Of a stretch of 64,000 nucleotides of DNA, positions 26,080 to 36,650 are shown piece by piece (the stretch's first letter is position 1; each line of letters opens with the position of its first letter). The stretch lies in NCBI RefSeq assembly GCF_001483965.1, contig NZ_CP010796.1, forward strand, positions 2,463,501 to 2,527,500. The letters are read 5' to 3'. The position numbers and the translations under genes were made by a program. The notes beneath the pieces were generated by a model. The model saw nothing but the letters and a program-made list of their open reading frames with translations, ran no database searches and was not told where the DNA came from. The stretch comes from Carnobacterium sp. CP1. Its GTDB lineage: Bacteria > Bacillota > Bacilli > Lactobacillales > Carnobacteriaceae.

Positions 26080-27513
26080 ATGAGTAAACAACAAATTGGT
26101 GTCGTTGGAATGGCTGTAATGGGAAAAAATTTAGCGCTAAACATCGAAAGCAGAGGGTATAGCGTCTCTATTTTTAACCGTACCGGTTCGAAAACAGAAG
26201 CTGTAATTGCAGAAAATCCTGACAAAAATCTTGTTCCAACTTATACAATGGAAGAATTTGTGGAGTCACTAGAAAAACCACGCCGGATATTACTGATGGT
26301 TCAAGCAGGTAAAGGAACAGATGCTACTATTCAAGGCCTATTGCCCCATCTTGATGCTGGAGACGTACTGATTGATGGCGGAAATACATTCTTCCAAGAT
26401 ACTATACGCCGTAGCGAAGAGCTAGCTGAATCTGGCGTTAACTTTATTGGAACTGGTGTTTCTGGTGGAGAAGAAGGAGCTTTATTGGGCCCTGCCATCA
26501 TGCCAGGCGGACAAAAAGAAGCGTATGACTTAGTTGCACCGATTTTAGAAAAAATTGCTGCTGTTGCCGAAGATGGCGAACCTTGTGTCACTTATATCGG
26601 GCCAAATGGAGCAGGCCATTATGTTAAAATGGTGCATAATGGAATCGAGTATGGAGATATGCAATTGATTGCTGAATCATATGATTTATTGCGAAAAGTT
26701 GTTGGGTTATCAGTCGATGAAGTTGCTGAAGTTTTTGCTGAATGGAACAAAGGCGAGTTAGACAGTTTCTTGATTGAAATCACCGCTAATGCTTTAACGA
26801 AAAAAGATCCTGAAACGGGTAAACCAATGGTCGATATCATTTTAGACCGTGCAGGCAACAAAGGTACCGGAAAATGGACATCACAAAGTGCATTAGATTT
26901 AGGCGTACCTCTTCCACTGATTACAGAGTCAGTTTTTGCTCGTTATATTTCTGCATTAAAAGAAGAACGTGTTGCTGCAAGCAAGATCTTACCAGCACCA
27001 GCTAGTTATTCATTTGACGGAGATAAAGCTGAATTGGTTGAAAAAATTCGACAAGCTTTGTACTTCAGCAAAATCATGAGCTACGCACAAGGATTTGCTC
27101 AAATGCGTACAGCCAGTGAAGAATACGATTGGAACTTGCAGTATGGCGAAATTGCGAAAATTTTCCGTGCTGGTTGTATCATTCGTGCTCGTTTCTTACA
27201 AAAGATCACGGATGCCTATGCTAAGGAACCAAATTTGAAGAATTTGATGTTGGATGGGTACTTCATGGATATCACAAAAAACTATCAAGATGCCGTTCGT
27301 GATGTTATTGGAATTGCTGTAAAAGCTGGCGTTCCAATTCCTACATTCTCTTCAGCTATTGCTTATTACGACTCTTATCGAACAGCTGATTTGCCGGCTA
27401 ACATCATCCAAGCACAAAGAGATTACTTTGGTGCTCATACTTATGAAAGAACCGACAAAGCCGGAACTTTCCACTTCGACTGGTATGGCAATGAAGGACA
27501 AGAAGAACTTTAA
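26080..27513 (+). CDS. gnd: 6-phosphogluconate dehydrogenase, decarboxylating
   Basis: A 477-residue oxidative pentose phosphate enzyme converting 6-phosphogluconate and NADP+ to ribulose 5-phosphate, CO2 and NADPH. The Rossmann motif [15 protein letters not shown] (7-21) and FNRTGSK point to NADP. The signature [22 protein letters not shown] is near 127-148, and the catalytic Lys lies in [16 protein letters not shown] (about 184-199). A C-terminal tail reaches the neighbouring subunit of the dimer. GAGGGGGAG precedes the ATG. In heterofermentative or facultatively heterofermentative lactic acid bacteria it feeds pentose metabolism. Confidence 0.96.
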   Translation: MSKQQIGVVGMAVMGKNLALNIESRGYSVSIFNRTGSKTEAVIAENPDKNLVPTYTMEEFVESLEKPRRILLMVQAGKGTDATIQGLLPHLDAGDVLIDGGNTFFQDTIRRSEELAESGVNFIGTGVSGGEEGALLGPAIMPGGQKEAYDLVAPILEKIAAVAEDGEPCVTYIGPNGAGHYVKMVHNGIEYGDMQLIAESYDLLRKVVGLSVDEVAEVFAEWNKGELDSFLIEITANALTKKDPETGKPMVDIILDRAGNKGTGKWTSQSALDLGVPLPLITESVFARYISALKEERVAASKILPAPASYSFDGDKAELVEKIRQALYFSKIMSYAQGFAQMRTASEEYDWNLQYGEIAKIFRAGCIIRARFLQKITDAYAKEPNLKNLMLDGYFMDITKNYQDAVRDVIGIAVKAGVPIPTFSSAIAYYDSYRTADLPANIIQAQRDYFGAHTYERTDKAGTFHFDWYGNEGQEEL

Positions 27514-27557
27514 ATCAGTTAATGATTGATTTGCTAAGAGCAACTGTATAGAGTGAA

Positions 27558-27595
27558 TTAAGAGCTAGAGAGTTTTATTTCTCTAGCTCTTAATT
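27558..27595 (+). terminator. Terminator of gnd
   Basis: AAGAGCTAGAGA (27560-27571) pairs with TCTCTAGCTCTT (27580-27591) around a T-rich loop; a short T-rich tail follows. Confidence 0.75.
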
Positions 27596-27664
27596 TGTGG
27601 ATAAAAATAAATCAAGCAGAAAAATTGACTCATAAATCAAAAACTCTCATTTATTTCTAATTTA

Positions 27665-27673
27665 TGGTAGAAT
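27665..27673 (+). promoter_or_regulatory. Extended -10 promoter of the two-component operon
   Basis: TG-G-TAGAAT at 27665-27673, about 95 bp before the response regulator start. Confidence 0.5.
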
Positions 27674-27769
27674 TCTAATAGTAAGATGAGAATTTTATTG
27701 AGAAATTAAGATTAGCGTGGTATTGTAACACAAGCAAAGAACAGTGAAAATAGAAGAACAGGTGGGTAT

Positions 27770-28465
27770 ATGATGAATAAAATATTAATTATTGAAGATG
27801 AAAAAAACTTAGCACGTTTTGTTGAGCTTGAGTTAAAACACGAAGGCTATGAAACTGAAGTTCGCTATGATGGTCGTTCAGGTTTAGAAGCAGCTTTAGC
27901 CGAAGGGCAAGAATGGGACGTTATTTTACTTGATTTAATGTTGCCGGAATTAAACGGTATCGATGTTTGCCGCCGTATTAGACAAGTCAGCAGTGTGCCG
28001 ATTATTATGATGACTGCTAGAGACTCCGTGATCGATCGTGTCTCTGGTTTAGATCATGGAGCAGATGACTATATCGTTAAACCGTTCGCCATTGAAGAAT
28101 TATTAGCCCGCATGCGTGCTTTATTCCGCCGTATTGAAATTGAAAGTGAACAAAACATCACTAAACAAACAACAGTGACGTATCGTGACTTGACAATTGA
28201 GAAAGAAAACCGCGTGGTTCGCCGTGGCGATGAAGTGATTGAATTGACCAAAAGAGAATATGAACTATTATTAGAACTAATGGAAAACATTAATGTTGTA
28301 TTAGCACGGGATGTATTATTAAATAAAGTATGGGGTTACGAAACAGAAGTAGAAACAAATGTAGTAGACGTTTATATCCGTTACTTACGGAATAAAATTG
28401 ATGTTCCAGGCGTTGAGGGATACATTCAAACGGTTCGTGGAACGGGATATGTGATGCGTTCGTGA
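27770..28465 (+). CDS. OmpR-family response regulator, CovR/ArlR-like
   Basis: A 231-residue regulator. The receiver domain (4-120) has the acidic pocket at Glu9/Asp10, phospho-acceptor Asp55 in LLDLMLPE, conserved Thr in MMTARDS and Lys in DDYIVKPF. The C-terminal winged helix (about 135-229) ends YIQTVRGTGYVMR. The receiver text KILIIEDEKNLARFV and ADDYIVKPFAIEELLARMRA closely resembles streptococcal CovR/CsrR and staphylococcal ArlR, global regulators of surface and virulence genes. Its stop overlaps the kinase GTG. The target genes are not visible here. Confidence 0.9.
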   Translation: MMNKILIIEDEKNLARFVELELKHEGYETEVRYDGRSGLEAALAEGQEWDVILLDLMLPELNGIDVCRRIRQVSSVPIIMMTARDSVIDRVSGLDHGADDYIVKPFAIEELLARMRALFRRIEIESEQNITKQTTVTYRDLTIEKENRVVRRGDEVIELTKREYELLLELMENINVVLARDVLLNKVWGYETEVETNVVDVYIRYLRNKIDVPGVEGYIQTVRGTGYVMRS

Positions 28466-29994
28466 AACGACCATCTTTTGACGGAAACGAACAAAAAAAA
28501 AAAGGAAAACGAATTTCGTTGAAGTGGAAATGGACAATGGGAGCAGCATTGGCCATCTTCTTAACTTTTTCTGTTTTTTCTGTCGCTATTTTTATAGGAT
28601 TCAGACAAATTTTATTGACCCAAGAGAACGAAGATGTAAAAGAAACTTTATTTGGAGTCGCTAATCGATTGAACAATGAATCTGCCAGTTTATCAAAAGA
28701 AACGGTCTATATGGCTTTAAGCGGTACGTATACATCAACTCCGATTGAAATGAATGATGAATTCGACCAACGAAATTTAGTATACGGACAGCCAAACAAT
28801 TTCCAAGATACTATTTTTGCTAAAATGAACGAAGAAGGGATCATGGTTCGTGTCTATAGTCCTACTTTACGTTTATTATTTGAGTCTAAGCGAAAGGACA
28901 TCCCTTTTGAAAAAACAGCTCAGCCTTTGATCGAGTCGATCGATATCGATGGCACACAAGGCTTCCAAGGAACCATGCCCATTTATTCCAAAAGAACGCA
29001 ACAGCTGATTGGTTATGTTCAAGTTACAAGCGAGATGGGCAACTATTATCGGATGAATGAACGAATTATTTTGGCTCTGGTTGCTATCAACATCCTGGCA
29101 TTGATATTCAGCAGTATTATAGGCTATATGCTGGCTATCAACTTCTTGAAGCCGCTCAAAAAAATCACGAATACCATGAATGACATACGACAAGATACTC
29201 AATCAACTTCTCGGATTGAAATTGCTGAAAGCAATGATGAATTAACCCATTTATCAAATGTCTTCAATGACATGTTAGATAAAATGCAAAAATATATTGA
29301 GCAACAGAAACAGTTCGTAGAAGATGTTTCCCATGAGCTGCGAACTCCGGTTGCGGTTATGGAAGGGCATTTGAAATTGCTTGACCGTTGGGGAAAAAAA
29401 GATCCTGAAATTCTAGATGAGTCGCTGTCAGCTTCTTTACAAGAAATTGAACGGATGAAAAGCCTCGTGCAGGAAATGTTGGATTTATCAAGAGCAGAAC
29501 AAGTTGAAATTCATTATAAAAATGAAAAGACGGCTATTAAACCTTTAGTCTTGCAAACCGTCAATAATTTCAAAATGATTCATCCGGATTTTGTCTTTAA
29601 TTTAGATGATGCTGTGGATGAAGAAGTTTATGTTTCCATTTATCGAAACCATTTGGAGCAAATATTGATTATATTGTTGGATAATGCTGTGAAATATTCA
29701 ACTGACCGCAAAGAAGTCCATGTATCGATCGCTGTCGAGAACCGCGTATTAGATATTGCTATCCAAGATTTTGGTGAAGGAATGACGCATGAGGATACGG
29801 AAAGAATTTTCAATCGTTTTTACCGTGTCGATAAAGCTAGGAGCCGGCATAAAGGCGGAAACGGATTGGGATTGGCTATTGCAAAAGAATTATTGCTTGG
29901 CTATAAAGGATCTATTTCTGTTGAAAGTGTCTTAGAATATGGCTCTATTTTTAGAATCAAACTGCCTATTTATGAAGAAGAATCGAACGATTAA
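28462..29994 (+). CDS. Sensor histidine kinase, CovS/ArlS-like
   Basis: A 510-residue membrane kinase: a first span at about 24-47, an extracellular sensor region to about 200, a second span near 203-228, HAMP (about 230-280), HisKA with His291 in VSHELRTP, and HATPase with LDNAVKYS, DFGEGM and a GGNGLGLAI-type G box. The motif EGHLKLLDRWGKKDP after the phospho-His is typical of ArlS/CovS. Co-translated with the regulator through a GTGA overlap. Signal unknown; Mg2+ and host peptides act on CovS in streptococci. Confidence 0.9.
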   Translation: MKRPSFDGNEQKKKGKRISLKWKWTMGAALAIFLTFSVFSVAIFIGFRQILLTQENEDVKETLFGVANRLNNESASLSKETVYMALSGTYTSTPIEMNDEFDQRNLVYGQPNNFQDTIFAKMNEEGIMVRVYSPTLRLLFESKRKDIPFEKTAQPLIESIDIDGTQGFQGTMPIYSKRTQQLIGYVQVTSEMGNYYRMNERIILALVAINILALIFSSIIGYMLAINFLKPLKKITNTMNDIRQDTQSTSRIEIAESNDELTHLSNVFNDMLDKMQKYIEQQKQFVEDVSHELRTPVAVMEGHLKLLDRWGKKDPEILDESLSASLQEIERMKSLVQEMLDLSRAEQVEIHYKNEKTAIKPLVLQTVNNFKMIHPDFVFNLDDAVDEEVYVSIYRNHLEQILIILLDNAVKYSTDRKEVHVSIAVENRVLDIAIQDFGEGMTHEDTERIFNRFYRVDKARSRHKGGNGLGLAIAKELLLGYKGSISVESVLEYGSIFRIKLPIYEEESND

Positions 29995-30016
29995 ATAGTT
30001 TTTCGTTTAGTTATGC

Positions 30017-30069
30017 AAAAAAAGACTGCCTTTCCAATCCCTTAAAGGAATGGAAAGGCAGTCTTTTTT
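30017..30069. terminator. Bidirectional terminator between the kinase and yidC
   Basis: A 19-bp stem AAAAAAGACTGCCTTTCCA / TGGAAAGGCAGTCTTTTTT with a loop of about 14 nt. It has A and T tracts suited to both convergent genes. Confidence 0.9.
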
Positions 30070-30084
30070 AGTTAAGTTTAAAAG

Positions 30085-31017
30085 CTATCTTCGTTGTTGT
30101 TTGCCAGCATTTCGTCCACGAGCCGATCCAGCGTTTCGTTTCATTGCGGGTGGCTGTTGGTCGGTACTAACTTCAGTTGACTTAAGCGGCTCAACTGTTT
30201 TGATTGGCCGTTCTTTTTTAGGTCGGTTTTTCATCTCTTCAGCGATTTGTGCTTGTATTCTTGGTTTGAAGTGGAAATTCGTAATAAGAGTTTGGAAAAC
30301 CCCGAAAAATCCTCCAACTAACCAATACAAACCTAAACCAGCAGGAGAAGAAATAGTAAACATCACTATCATGATAGGGTTCATATACATCATAGTCTTC
30401 ATCTGTTTCTTTTGCTCCGGAGCGATACCGATCATTGAAACATACGCTTGGACTAGATAAATCAGACCAGCTGCAATTGCTAATGGGATATTTCGATCAC
30501 CTAAATTGATGCCCAAAAACGTGCTGTTTGCGATTTCTGGTGATAAACGGATAGCTTGAAACATGGCCGTAAAGACAGGCATTTGAATCAATAAAGGCAG
30601 ACATCCGATACCGCCCAACATGCTCATATCATTGTCTTTGTATAGAGCCATCAAATCTTGTTGCGCAGCAGCTTTTTCTTCTGGTGTTTGTGCTGCTTTC
30701 TGCTTGGCTTGAATAACATCCATTTCAGGCTTGATGAAGGCTGTTTTTTCTTGTTGAACTAAAGATTTCTTAGATTGGCTCAGGTTTAAAGGCAAGATGA
30801 TGACTCGTACAATTAACGTAATGATGATAATCGCAATACCATAGTTGCCGTTAAATGCATCTGCTAACCAAAGAATAAGTTGTTGCGTTGGAACGACTAA
30901 AAACTCATATATAAAGCCTTTAGGATTTCCTTGTTTATCTTGTCCCATACAACCGGAAAGAAAGAGCACCATACTCAAAAGCGATCCAGTTAAAAGGAGC
31001 TTATTTAATTTTTTCAT
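30085..31017 (-). CDS. yidC: Membrane protein insertase YidC (lipoprotein type)
   Basis: A 310-residue YidC/Oxa1/Alb3 insertase that helps proteins enter the membrane, alone or with Sec. A lipoprotein signal with lipobox LSGC (Cys23) is followed by five membrane spans. Core elements include the arginine-bearing groove (IIILTLIVRVIILPL near 55-70), the cytosolic coiled coil (KAAQTPEEKAAAQQDL) and the C-terminal basic tail (KRNAGSARGRN). Length fits Gram-positive YidC. In many Firmicutes it follows rnpA-rpmH; here it lies downstream of acyP, which indicates a second YidC-type copy (Bacillus YqjG also lies apart from rnpA). Confidence 0.93.
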   Translation of the reverse strand: MKKLNKLLLTGSLLSMVLFLSGCMGQDKQGNPKGFIYEFLVVPTQQLILWLADAFNGNYGIAIIIITLIVRVIILPLNLSQSKKSLVQQEKTAFIKPEMDVIQAKQKAAQTPEEKAAAQQDLMALYKDNDMSMLGGIGCLPLLIQMPVFTAMFQAIRLSPEIANSTFLGINLGDRNIPLAIAAGLIYLVQAYVSMIGIAPEQKKQMKTMMYMNPIMIVMFTISSPAGLGLYWLVGGFFGVFQTLITNFHFKPRIQAQIAEEMKNRPKKERPIKTVEPLKSTEVSTDQQPPAMKRNAGSARGRNAGKQQRR

Positions 31018-31085
31018 TGTTCACTATCCTTCATTATGTTTTTTACCGATAACACAATTAACTATACAGGAATCGTGAAACGATT

Positions 31086-31364
31086 TCAATTGCTTACGGA
31101 AAATTTATCTTTTACTGGTAAAGACGAATCTTCGGTTATTTCTAAATGCTCAACATTTCCGCTAGGAGTAGGCGATTTTCGAATTTCTTCAATAAATGCA
31201 TCTATTTTTTGTGGTTCTCCATTTGCTTCAATATAGACGCTGCCATCCATTTCATTGCGAACAAGACCAAAAACACCTATTTGATCGGCAACCATTTTAG
31301 TCATATAGCGAAAACCGACACCTTGTACACGCCCAGTTACAGTTAATGTTACTTTTTTCATCAT
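31086..31364 (-). CDS. acyP: Acylphosphatase
   Basis: A small (91-92 residue) enzyme that hydrolyses acyl phosphates such as acetyl phosphate. Signature VTGRVQGVGFRYMT holds the catalytic Arg, and GLVRNEMDGSVYIEANG holds the catalytic Asn. Both ATG codons at the start lie after AGGAGGAG on the minus strand; the second may be used. It lies 68 bp upstream of yidC on the same strand, a pairing also common in other Lactobacillales. Confidence 0.93.
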   Translation of the reverse strand: MMKKVTLTVTGRVQGVGFRYMTKMVADQIGVFGLVRNEMDGSVYIEANGEPQKIDAFIEEIRKSPTPSGNVEHLEITEDSSLPVKDKFSVSN

Positions 31365-31606
31365 TAATTCTCCTCCTTGTGTTTCTTCAATTATAGTTGT
31401 TTTTTTACTTTTTACGTATGAAAGATTTATCAGGAGTTAATATAAAAGCACTTTTAAATCGTTCAAAAAGAGTCACTTTTAAAAACCTCACTTTCTGTTG
31501 AAGACTGATGTTGATAGAGATGAATTGAAAAGGGTTTACCTTCATTCTATAAGTCAAATGCGAATCCGTCAAACAATCTGCGGCCCTGCTAAAAAGAAGC
31601 AAGGTA

Positions 31607-31615
31607 TGCTATAAT
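31607..31615 (+). promoter_or_regulatory. Extended -10 promoter of the DUF1033-topB pair
   Basis: TG-C-TATAAT at 31607-31615, 25 bp before the first ATG. The rest of the interval 31365-31606 shows no gene; a minus-strand frame there lacks a ribosome site. Confidence 0.65.
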
Positions 31616-31639
31616 ACAATCAAAATTGGGGGAAAGCAG

Positions 31640-31951
31640 ATGTTTCAAGTAATGGAGTTGCAAGGAGAATATGAACCTTGGTGGTTTTTTGATGATTGGA
31701 AAAAACAAATAAAGAGCATTCAAACATTTGAAACGTTTGATGAAGCAATCCGCGAATACCAAACGCAGTTCATGGATTTCCAGAAGACCTACCCTCATCA
31801 TCAAACAAAAAAAGGGTACTTAACCGCTTTTTGGGATGAGAGTCAGAATCAATATTGCATTGAATGTGAAGATGACATACAATTATTTCATAGTTTGATT
31901 CTGTTAAAAGAGTATCAATTGATTGAAGCGGAAGAAATAGTATCCAACTGA
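31640..31951 (+). CDS. DUF1033 family protein
   Basis: A 103-residue cytosolic protein of the DUF1033 family, found in Firmicutes. It starts FQVMELQGEYEPWWFFDDW, the typical opening, and has a conserved FWDE...CIECEDDIQLFHSLILL segment near 66-91. The family has no established biochemical role. GGGGGAAAG precedes the ATG. It lies 27 bp before topB and is probably co-transcribed. Confidence 0.85.
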   Translation: MFQVMELQGEYEPWWFFDDWKKQIKSIQTFETFDEAIREYQTQFMDFQKTYPHHQTKKGYLTAFWDESQNQYCIECEDDIQLFHSLILLKEYQLIEAEEIVSN

Positions 31952-31978
31952 ATAGTTTAGAAACAGAAAGGAAATTAA

Positions 31979-34060
31979 ATGAAAACTTTAATTATTTCCG
32001 AAAAACCTAGTGTAGGAAAAGAAATCGCTCGAGTATTGGGAGCTAACCAGAAAAATAAAAGTTATATCGAAGGCAAAGACATTATCGTGACTTGGGCATT
32101 GGGTCATTTGCTAGGCTTGAAAATGCCGGAAGACTATAAACAAGAGTGGGCAACATGGGATATGGAAAGCTTGCCATTGATTCCAGCCAAAATGCAAATC
32201 AAACCCTTAAAGAATACCGGTCACCAATTAAAAGCCATCAAACAATTAGCTCAAAGAAAAGACATCGACCAAGCAGTGATTGCAACTGATGCAGGACGAG
32301 AAGGAGAATTGGTTGCTAGATGGATTCTTGAATACATCAAATTCAATAAACCGGTCAAACGACTTTGGATCTCTTCGCAAACGGACCAAGCGATCCGTAC
32401 AGGATTCAAACAACTGCAACCGAGCAAGAAATACGATGCACTTTATGACGCTGCCGTTGCTCGTTCAGAAGCAGATTGGCTGATTGGCTTGAATGTCACC
32501 AGAGCTTTAACCGTTAAATATCAAGACAGTCTATCAGCGGGACGAGTACAAACACCTACCTTAGCCATGATCAGAAAACAAGAAGCGCTAATCGAACAAT
32601 TTATACCGGAGACTTTTTTTACTGTGGAATTAAATGTAGCTGGGCAATCTGCTGTACTTAAAGAGGGTGCTCCGCATAAATTTAAGGAACGTGTACAAGC
32701 GGAAGAATTAGTCAGCCGGTTGACATCAGAACCTGTGATGGTCCAAGAAGTAAAAGAAAAGCAGCAAGTACATGCTGCACCGCTGCCTTATGATTTAACG
32801 GAACTGCAGCGGGAAGCTAATCAACGCTATCAATTTTCAGCTAAAAAAACGTTGAGCGTGATGCAAACTCTTTATGAACGCCATAAAGTCCTATCTTATC
32901 CTAGAACCGATTCAAAACATCTAACTGACGATATGTCAGCAACGATGAAAGATCGTTTACAAGCGATACACGGATTCTTTCCTGAAGAAGTAAAAGGGAT
33001 CTTGAAACGAGGGGGAGTTGTTACTCAAAAGTCTGTTTTTAATAACGCTAAAGTGACAGATCACCATGGTATTATTCCAACAGAAGAAAGGCCTCGACCA
33101 GAAAAAATGGATCAGGATGAGTTGCGAATCTATCGTATGGTCGTAGAACGTTTCTTAGGTTTGTTTTTACCTTCATACAAAGAAGTGAAAACAACTTATA
33201 CATTGGCTGCTGCTGATGTGACCTTTACTTTGCAGCAAGTTGTTGTTGTAGAAAAGGGATGGCGCAAAACGGAAGCTCAAAAACCGCAAACGATTTACAA
33301 AAAAGGGGAACGGTTGAGCCAAACGACCGTTCAAATCAAAAAACGGTTGACGGAAGCACCAAGTCGGCTGACAGAAGCTGCGTTACTGCAGAAAATGGAG
33401 AATAATGGCTTAGGAACAGCTGCTACACGGGCTGAAATTATTGAAAAGTTAATTAGCAGCGATTTAATGGAACGTCAATTGACGAAGTTGACGGTTTCGC
33501 CTAAAGGCAAACAATTATTGACATTAGTTAATCCAGCTTTAGTCACTCCTGAATTGACCAGTAAATGGGAAAAATCTTTAGAAGAGATTGCAGCCGGAAC
33601 ATTAAAAAAAGACGAATTTTTAAAACAAATCACAACTGAAGCTAAGCGTTTGGTCAAAGAGATCAAACTGAGTGAGCAAACGTATAAAGATTATTCGCTT
33701 ACCTCAAAAGTGTGCCCAGATTGTGGGGAATTATTGAAAGAACGCAATAGTCGTGATGGAAAAATGCTTGTTTGCAGCAGTACGGATTGTTCTTATCGTC
33801 GTCGAAAAGATCCAAAAGTATCCAATCGCCGATGTGCTCAATGCCATCGTAAAATGGAGATTCATGAAGGGAAAAAAGGGAAATTTTTTAAATGCAAATA
33901 CTGCAACCTTTCTGAAAAAATGAGTGATACAAAAAACAAAAAAGTAAATAAGCATGAAACAAAACGCATTATGCAAAAAATGAATCAAGAAGCGCAAGAA
34001 GAAATGGAAAGTCCACTGGCATTAGCCCTCAAAGCAGCCATGGAAAAACAAGGGAATTAA
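31979..34060 (+). CDS. topB: DNA topoisomerase III
   Basis: A 693-residue type IA topoisomerase that decatenates DNA through a transient single-strand break. The N-terminal TOPRIM domain starts KTLIISEKPSVGKEIARVLG and has TDAGREGE. The catalytic tyrosine is Tyr307 in SYPRTDSKHL. The gate domain carries SAGRVQTPTLAMI. The C-terminus bears two zinc-ribbon-like Cys clusters (CPDCG...CSSTDC near 579-600 and CAQC...CKYC near 618-639). AAAGGAAAT precedes the ATG. Length and topology match chromosomal TopB of lactic acid bacteria. Confidence 0.95.
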   Translation: MKTLIISEKPSVGKEIARVLGANQKNKSYIEGKDIIVTWALGHLLGLKMPEDYKQEWATWDMESLPLIPAKMQIKPLKNTGHQLKAIKQLAQRKDIDQAVIATDAGREGELVARWILEYIKFNKPVKRLWISSQTDQAIRTGFKQLQPSKKYDALYDAAVARSEADWLIGLNVTRALTVKYQDSLSAGRVQTPTLAMIRKQEALIEQFIPETFFTVELNVAGQSAVLKEGAPHKFKERVQAEELVSRLTSEPVMVQEVKEKQQVHAAPLPYDLTELQREANQRYQFSAKKTLSVMQTLYERHKVLSYPRTDSKHLTDDMSATMKDRLQAIHGFFPEEVKGILKRGGVVTQKSVFNNAKVTDHHGIIPTEERPRPEKMDQDELRIYRMVVERFLGLFLPSYKEVKTTYTLAAADVTFTLQQVVVVEKGWRKTEAQKPQTIYKKGERLSQTTVQIKKRLTEAPSRLTEAALLQKMENNGLGTAATRAEIIEKLISSDLMERQLTKLTVSPKGKQLLTLVNPALVTPELTSKWEKSLEEIAAGTLKKDEFLKQITTEAKRLVKEIKLSEQTYKDYSLTSKVCPDCGELLKERNSRDGKMLVCSSTDCSYRRRKDPKVSNRRCAQCHRKMEIHEGKKGKFFKCKYCNLSEKMSDTKNKKVNKHETKRIMQKMNQEAQEEMESPLALALKAAMEKQGN

Positions 34061-34068
34061 TTGAAAAG

Positions 34069-34156
34069 AAAGCCTTGCACGTTCACTGTATATGGATTCT
34101 TGGACAAAGTTTGTTTTTATCCAGGAACAATCCAGTGTGATGCAAGGCTTTTATTT
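34069..34156 (+). terminator. Long hairpin terminator between topB and ftsK
   Basis: AAAGCCTTGCA (34069-34079) and TTCACTG pair with CAGTGTGA and TGCAAGGCTTT (34133-34151), followed by T-rich sequence. Further inner pairing GGATT...CTTGGA / TCCAGGAAC...AATCC extends the stem. Unusually long for a terminator. Confidence 0.7.
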
Positions 34157-34235
34157 AATGAGGCTACAGCGGCAATTCCGCTTTTCGCTCATTTTGTGTA
34201 TAATAGGAAAAGAATGCGGAGGAGGTAGAGTAGTT

Positions 34236-36587
34236 GTGGCAGCAAGAAAAAAAAGCACCACTAAAAAAAGAACAAAACGCAATCTTTCAATTGAAGTCAT
34301 CGGAGTTATCTTTATTATTTTAAGTTTATTTGCAGCATCTCAATTGGGTTTTGTTGGCAGATTGAGCGCCAACTTATTTCGTTTTTTTATTGGTAACACC
34401 TTTTTATTTGCGGCATTATTGTTGGCTGTATATGGCATCTATTTAGTTATCAAAGGAACCGAGCCTCCTTTTAAAAATAAGCGGATAATTGGGTTAGGTT
34501 TATTGTATGGCGGAACGTTATTGTTGCTGCATGCTTTATTATTTGCACCTATTATTCATGCTGATGTAAATGTCCTTTCTGCGACATTGCGTTTCTTTAT
34601 GCCGGATATGACTAAAAATGAGATTACTCAATCGGTAGGTGGTGGAATGATTGGTGCCGGATTATATGCACTCAGTTATTTTTTATTTGCCCAATGGGGA
34701 ACGTATTTAATGGTTGGGATTCTTTGGTTTATTGGGAGCTTTTTCGTTTTCGGATGGTCATTTAAATATTTTATGGATTTTGTTCGTCTCACATCGAAAA
34801 AAATATTTCAAAACATTAAGGACTTTTTTGCACAAATGGGTACGCGTTTTCGAAATTGGAACAAGCTGCGAACTCAAGAAAAGCTTACGCCGGAAACTGG
34901 CGTGAATCCAGCTAAAGAAAAGGAAAATACTAAAAAAAATCGCGTTAAACCACTTAAAGTAGATGTGCCAGAAACGAAAGTCAATGAACAACCAAGTAAA
35001 ACAGATCCATTGCAACTAGAAATCGATAGTTATCAGAGTCGTTTACAAGCAGAAGGAACGAAAGAGGCAAAAGCAGAAGAGCCAGAAGAATCAAGCGATG
35101 ACAGTAGTAAGCTGGAATTTGATATCCAAGCTGAAGCCGAAAATGCTGATTACCAATTGCCGCCCTCGTCTTTACTAGATGAAGTAAAACAAACGGATCA
35201 AACCAATGAATATGCATTGATTCAACGAAATGTTAAAAAACTAGAAGAAACGTTTCAGAGTTTTGGAGTAGACGCAAAAGTAACCAAAGCCAATCTTGGT
35301 CCAGCAGTGACAAAATATGAAGTTCAACCAGCAGTAGGTGTAAAGGTCAGCAAAATTGTTAGCTTAAGTGACGACTTAGCCTTAGCTTTGGCTGCTAAAG
35401 ATATCCGGATAGAAGCGCCTATTCCTGGAAAACCTTTTATTGGAATTGAAGTACCAAATAGTGAGGTCAGTATTGTGGCGTTCCGTGATGTTATTGATGG
35501 ACAAGTGAAAAACAGTGAAAAATTATTAGAAGTTCCACTAGGAAGAGATATTTCAGGTAATGTAGCCATGGCTGATTTAACGAAAATGCCGCATTTATTA
35601 GTGGCAGGATCAACGGGTAGTGGTAAATCTGTTTGTATCAATGGCATTATCACTAGTTTATTGATGAAAGCTAAACCAAACGAAGTTAAATTAATGATGA
35701 TTGATCCTAAGATGGTAGAATTGAATATTTATAATGGGATTCCTCATTTGCTAACACCTGTCGTAACCAATCCTAAAAAAGCAGCTCAAGCTTTACAAAA
35801 AGTCGTAGCCGAAATGGAACAACGCTATGAGTTGTTTGCTGCTAGTGGTCAACGGAATATTGCGGGGTACAATCAGTTTATTTTAGAGCAAAACTTAGAA
35901 AATGGTGAAAGTCATCCGACTTTGCCTTTTATTGTGGTGATAGTGGATGAATTAGCTGATTTAATGATGGTAGCCAGCAACGAAGTAGAAGATGCCATTA
36001 TTCGTTTGGCCCAAATGGCTAGAGCAGCAGGGATCCACATGATTTTAGCTACGCAAAGACCAAGTGTCGATGTTATTACAGGCATCATCAAGGCCAATGT
36101 CCCATCGCGGATCGCCTTTGCCGTCTCTAGCGGAATCGACTCACGGACGATCATTGACAGCAGTGGGGCTGAAAAGCTTCTTGGACGTGGAGATATGTTG
36201 TATTTGCCGATGGGTGAAAATAAGCCTGTCCGTGTTCAAGGAGCCTTCATATCGGATGCTGAAGTGGAAAGAGTTGTTTCGTTTGTAACCACACAACAAG
36301 GAGCAAACTATGTTGAGGCAATGATGCCGACGGAAGAACCTCAAACTACAAGCGGTGAAGTACAAGACGAAGTTTATGATGATGCTGTTCAAATGATCGT
36401 AGAAATGCAGACAGCCAGTATCTCTTTATTGCAGAGACGTTTTAGAATTGGGTACAATCGTGCAGCGCGACTCATTGATGAGATGGAAATGCGTGGTATC
36501 GTTGGTCCATCTGAAGGAAGCAAGCCAAGAAAAGTGAACATTACGGAAGTTCCAGGTGAGCCTGGCGATGATTTAGCAGAACAGTAG
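34236..36587 (+). CDS. ftsK: FtsK/SpoIIIE family DNA translocase
   Basis: A 783-residue septal DNA pump that clears chromosome termini during division. Four membrane spans lie within residues 25-180, followed by an acidic, Lys/Glu-rich linker (about 200-320), the alpha/beta motor with Walker [11 protein letters not shown] and Walker [15 protein letters not shown], and a C-terminal gamma winged helix (about 720-775) that reads KOPS-like sequences. I chose GTG 34236 because GGAGGAGG is about 10 bases upstream; the longer frame runs back through the terminator hairpin. Followed by a terminator. Confidence 0.93.
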   Translation: MAARKKSTTKKRTKRNLSIEVIGVIFIILSLFAASQLGFVGRLSANLFRFFIGNTFLFAALLLAVYGIYLVIKGTEPPFKNKRIIGLGLLYGGTLLLLHALLFAPIIHADVNVLSATLRFFMPDMTKNEITQSVGGGMIGAGLYALSYFLFAQWGTYLMVGILWFIGSFFVFGWSFKYFMDFVRLTSKKIFQNIKDFFAQMGTRFRNWNKLRTQEKLTPETGVNPAKEKENTKKNRVKPLKVDVPETKVNEQPSKTDPLQLEIDSYQSRLQAEGTKEAKAEEPEESSDDSSKLEFDIQAEAENADYQLPPSSLLDEVKQTDQTNEYALIQRNVKKLEETFQSFGVDAKVTKANLGPAVTKYEVQPAVGVKVSKIVSLSDDLALALAAKDIRIEAPIPGKPFIGIEVPNSEVSIVAFRDVIDGQVKNSEKLLEVPLGRDISGNVAMADLTKMPHLLVAGSTGSGKSVCINGIITSLLMKAKPNEVKLMMIDPKMVELNIYNGIPHLLTPVVTNPKKAAQALQKVVAEMEQRYELFAASGQRNIAGYNQFILEQNLENGESHPTLPFIVVIVDELADLMMVASNEVEDAIIRLAQMARAAGIHMILATQRPSVDVITGIIKANVPSRIAFAVSSGIDSRTIIDSSGAEKLLGRGDMLYLPMGENKPVRVQGAFISDAEVERVVSFVTTQQGANYVEAMMPTEEPQTTSGEVQDEVYDDAVQMIVEMQTASISLLQRRFRIGYNRAARLIDEMEMRGIVGPSEGSKPRKVNITEVPGEPGDDLAEQ

Positions 36588-36618
36588 CTATTCATAAAAA
36601 GCCAAATCACCAGCTGGG

Positions 36619-36650
36619 AAAAGGTTGAGCATCTAGATCAACCTTTTTTG
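36619..36650 (+). terminator. Terminator of ftsK
   Basis: AAAGGTTGA (36620-36628) pairs with TCAACCTTT (36638-36646) and continues into a T run. Confidence 0.85.

Noticed and set aside
31405-31602. 65-codon minus-strand ORF upstream of acyP
   Set aside because: No ribosome site, no recognisable family, and it overlaps the region leading to the DUF1033 promoter.
34092-34235. 48-codon N-terminal extension of FtsK
   Set aside because: It would be read through the terminator hairpin; the GTG at 34236 has a strong ribosome site.
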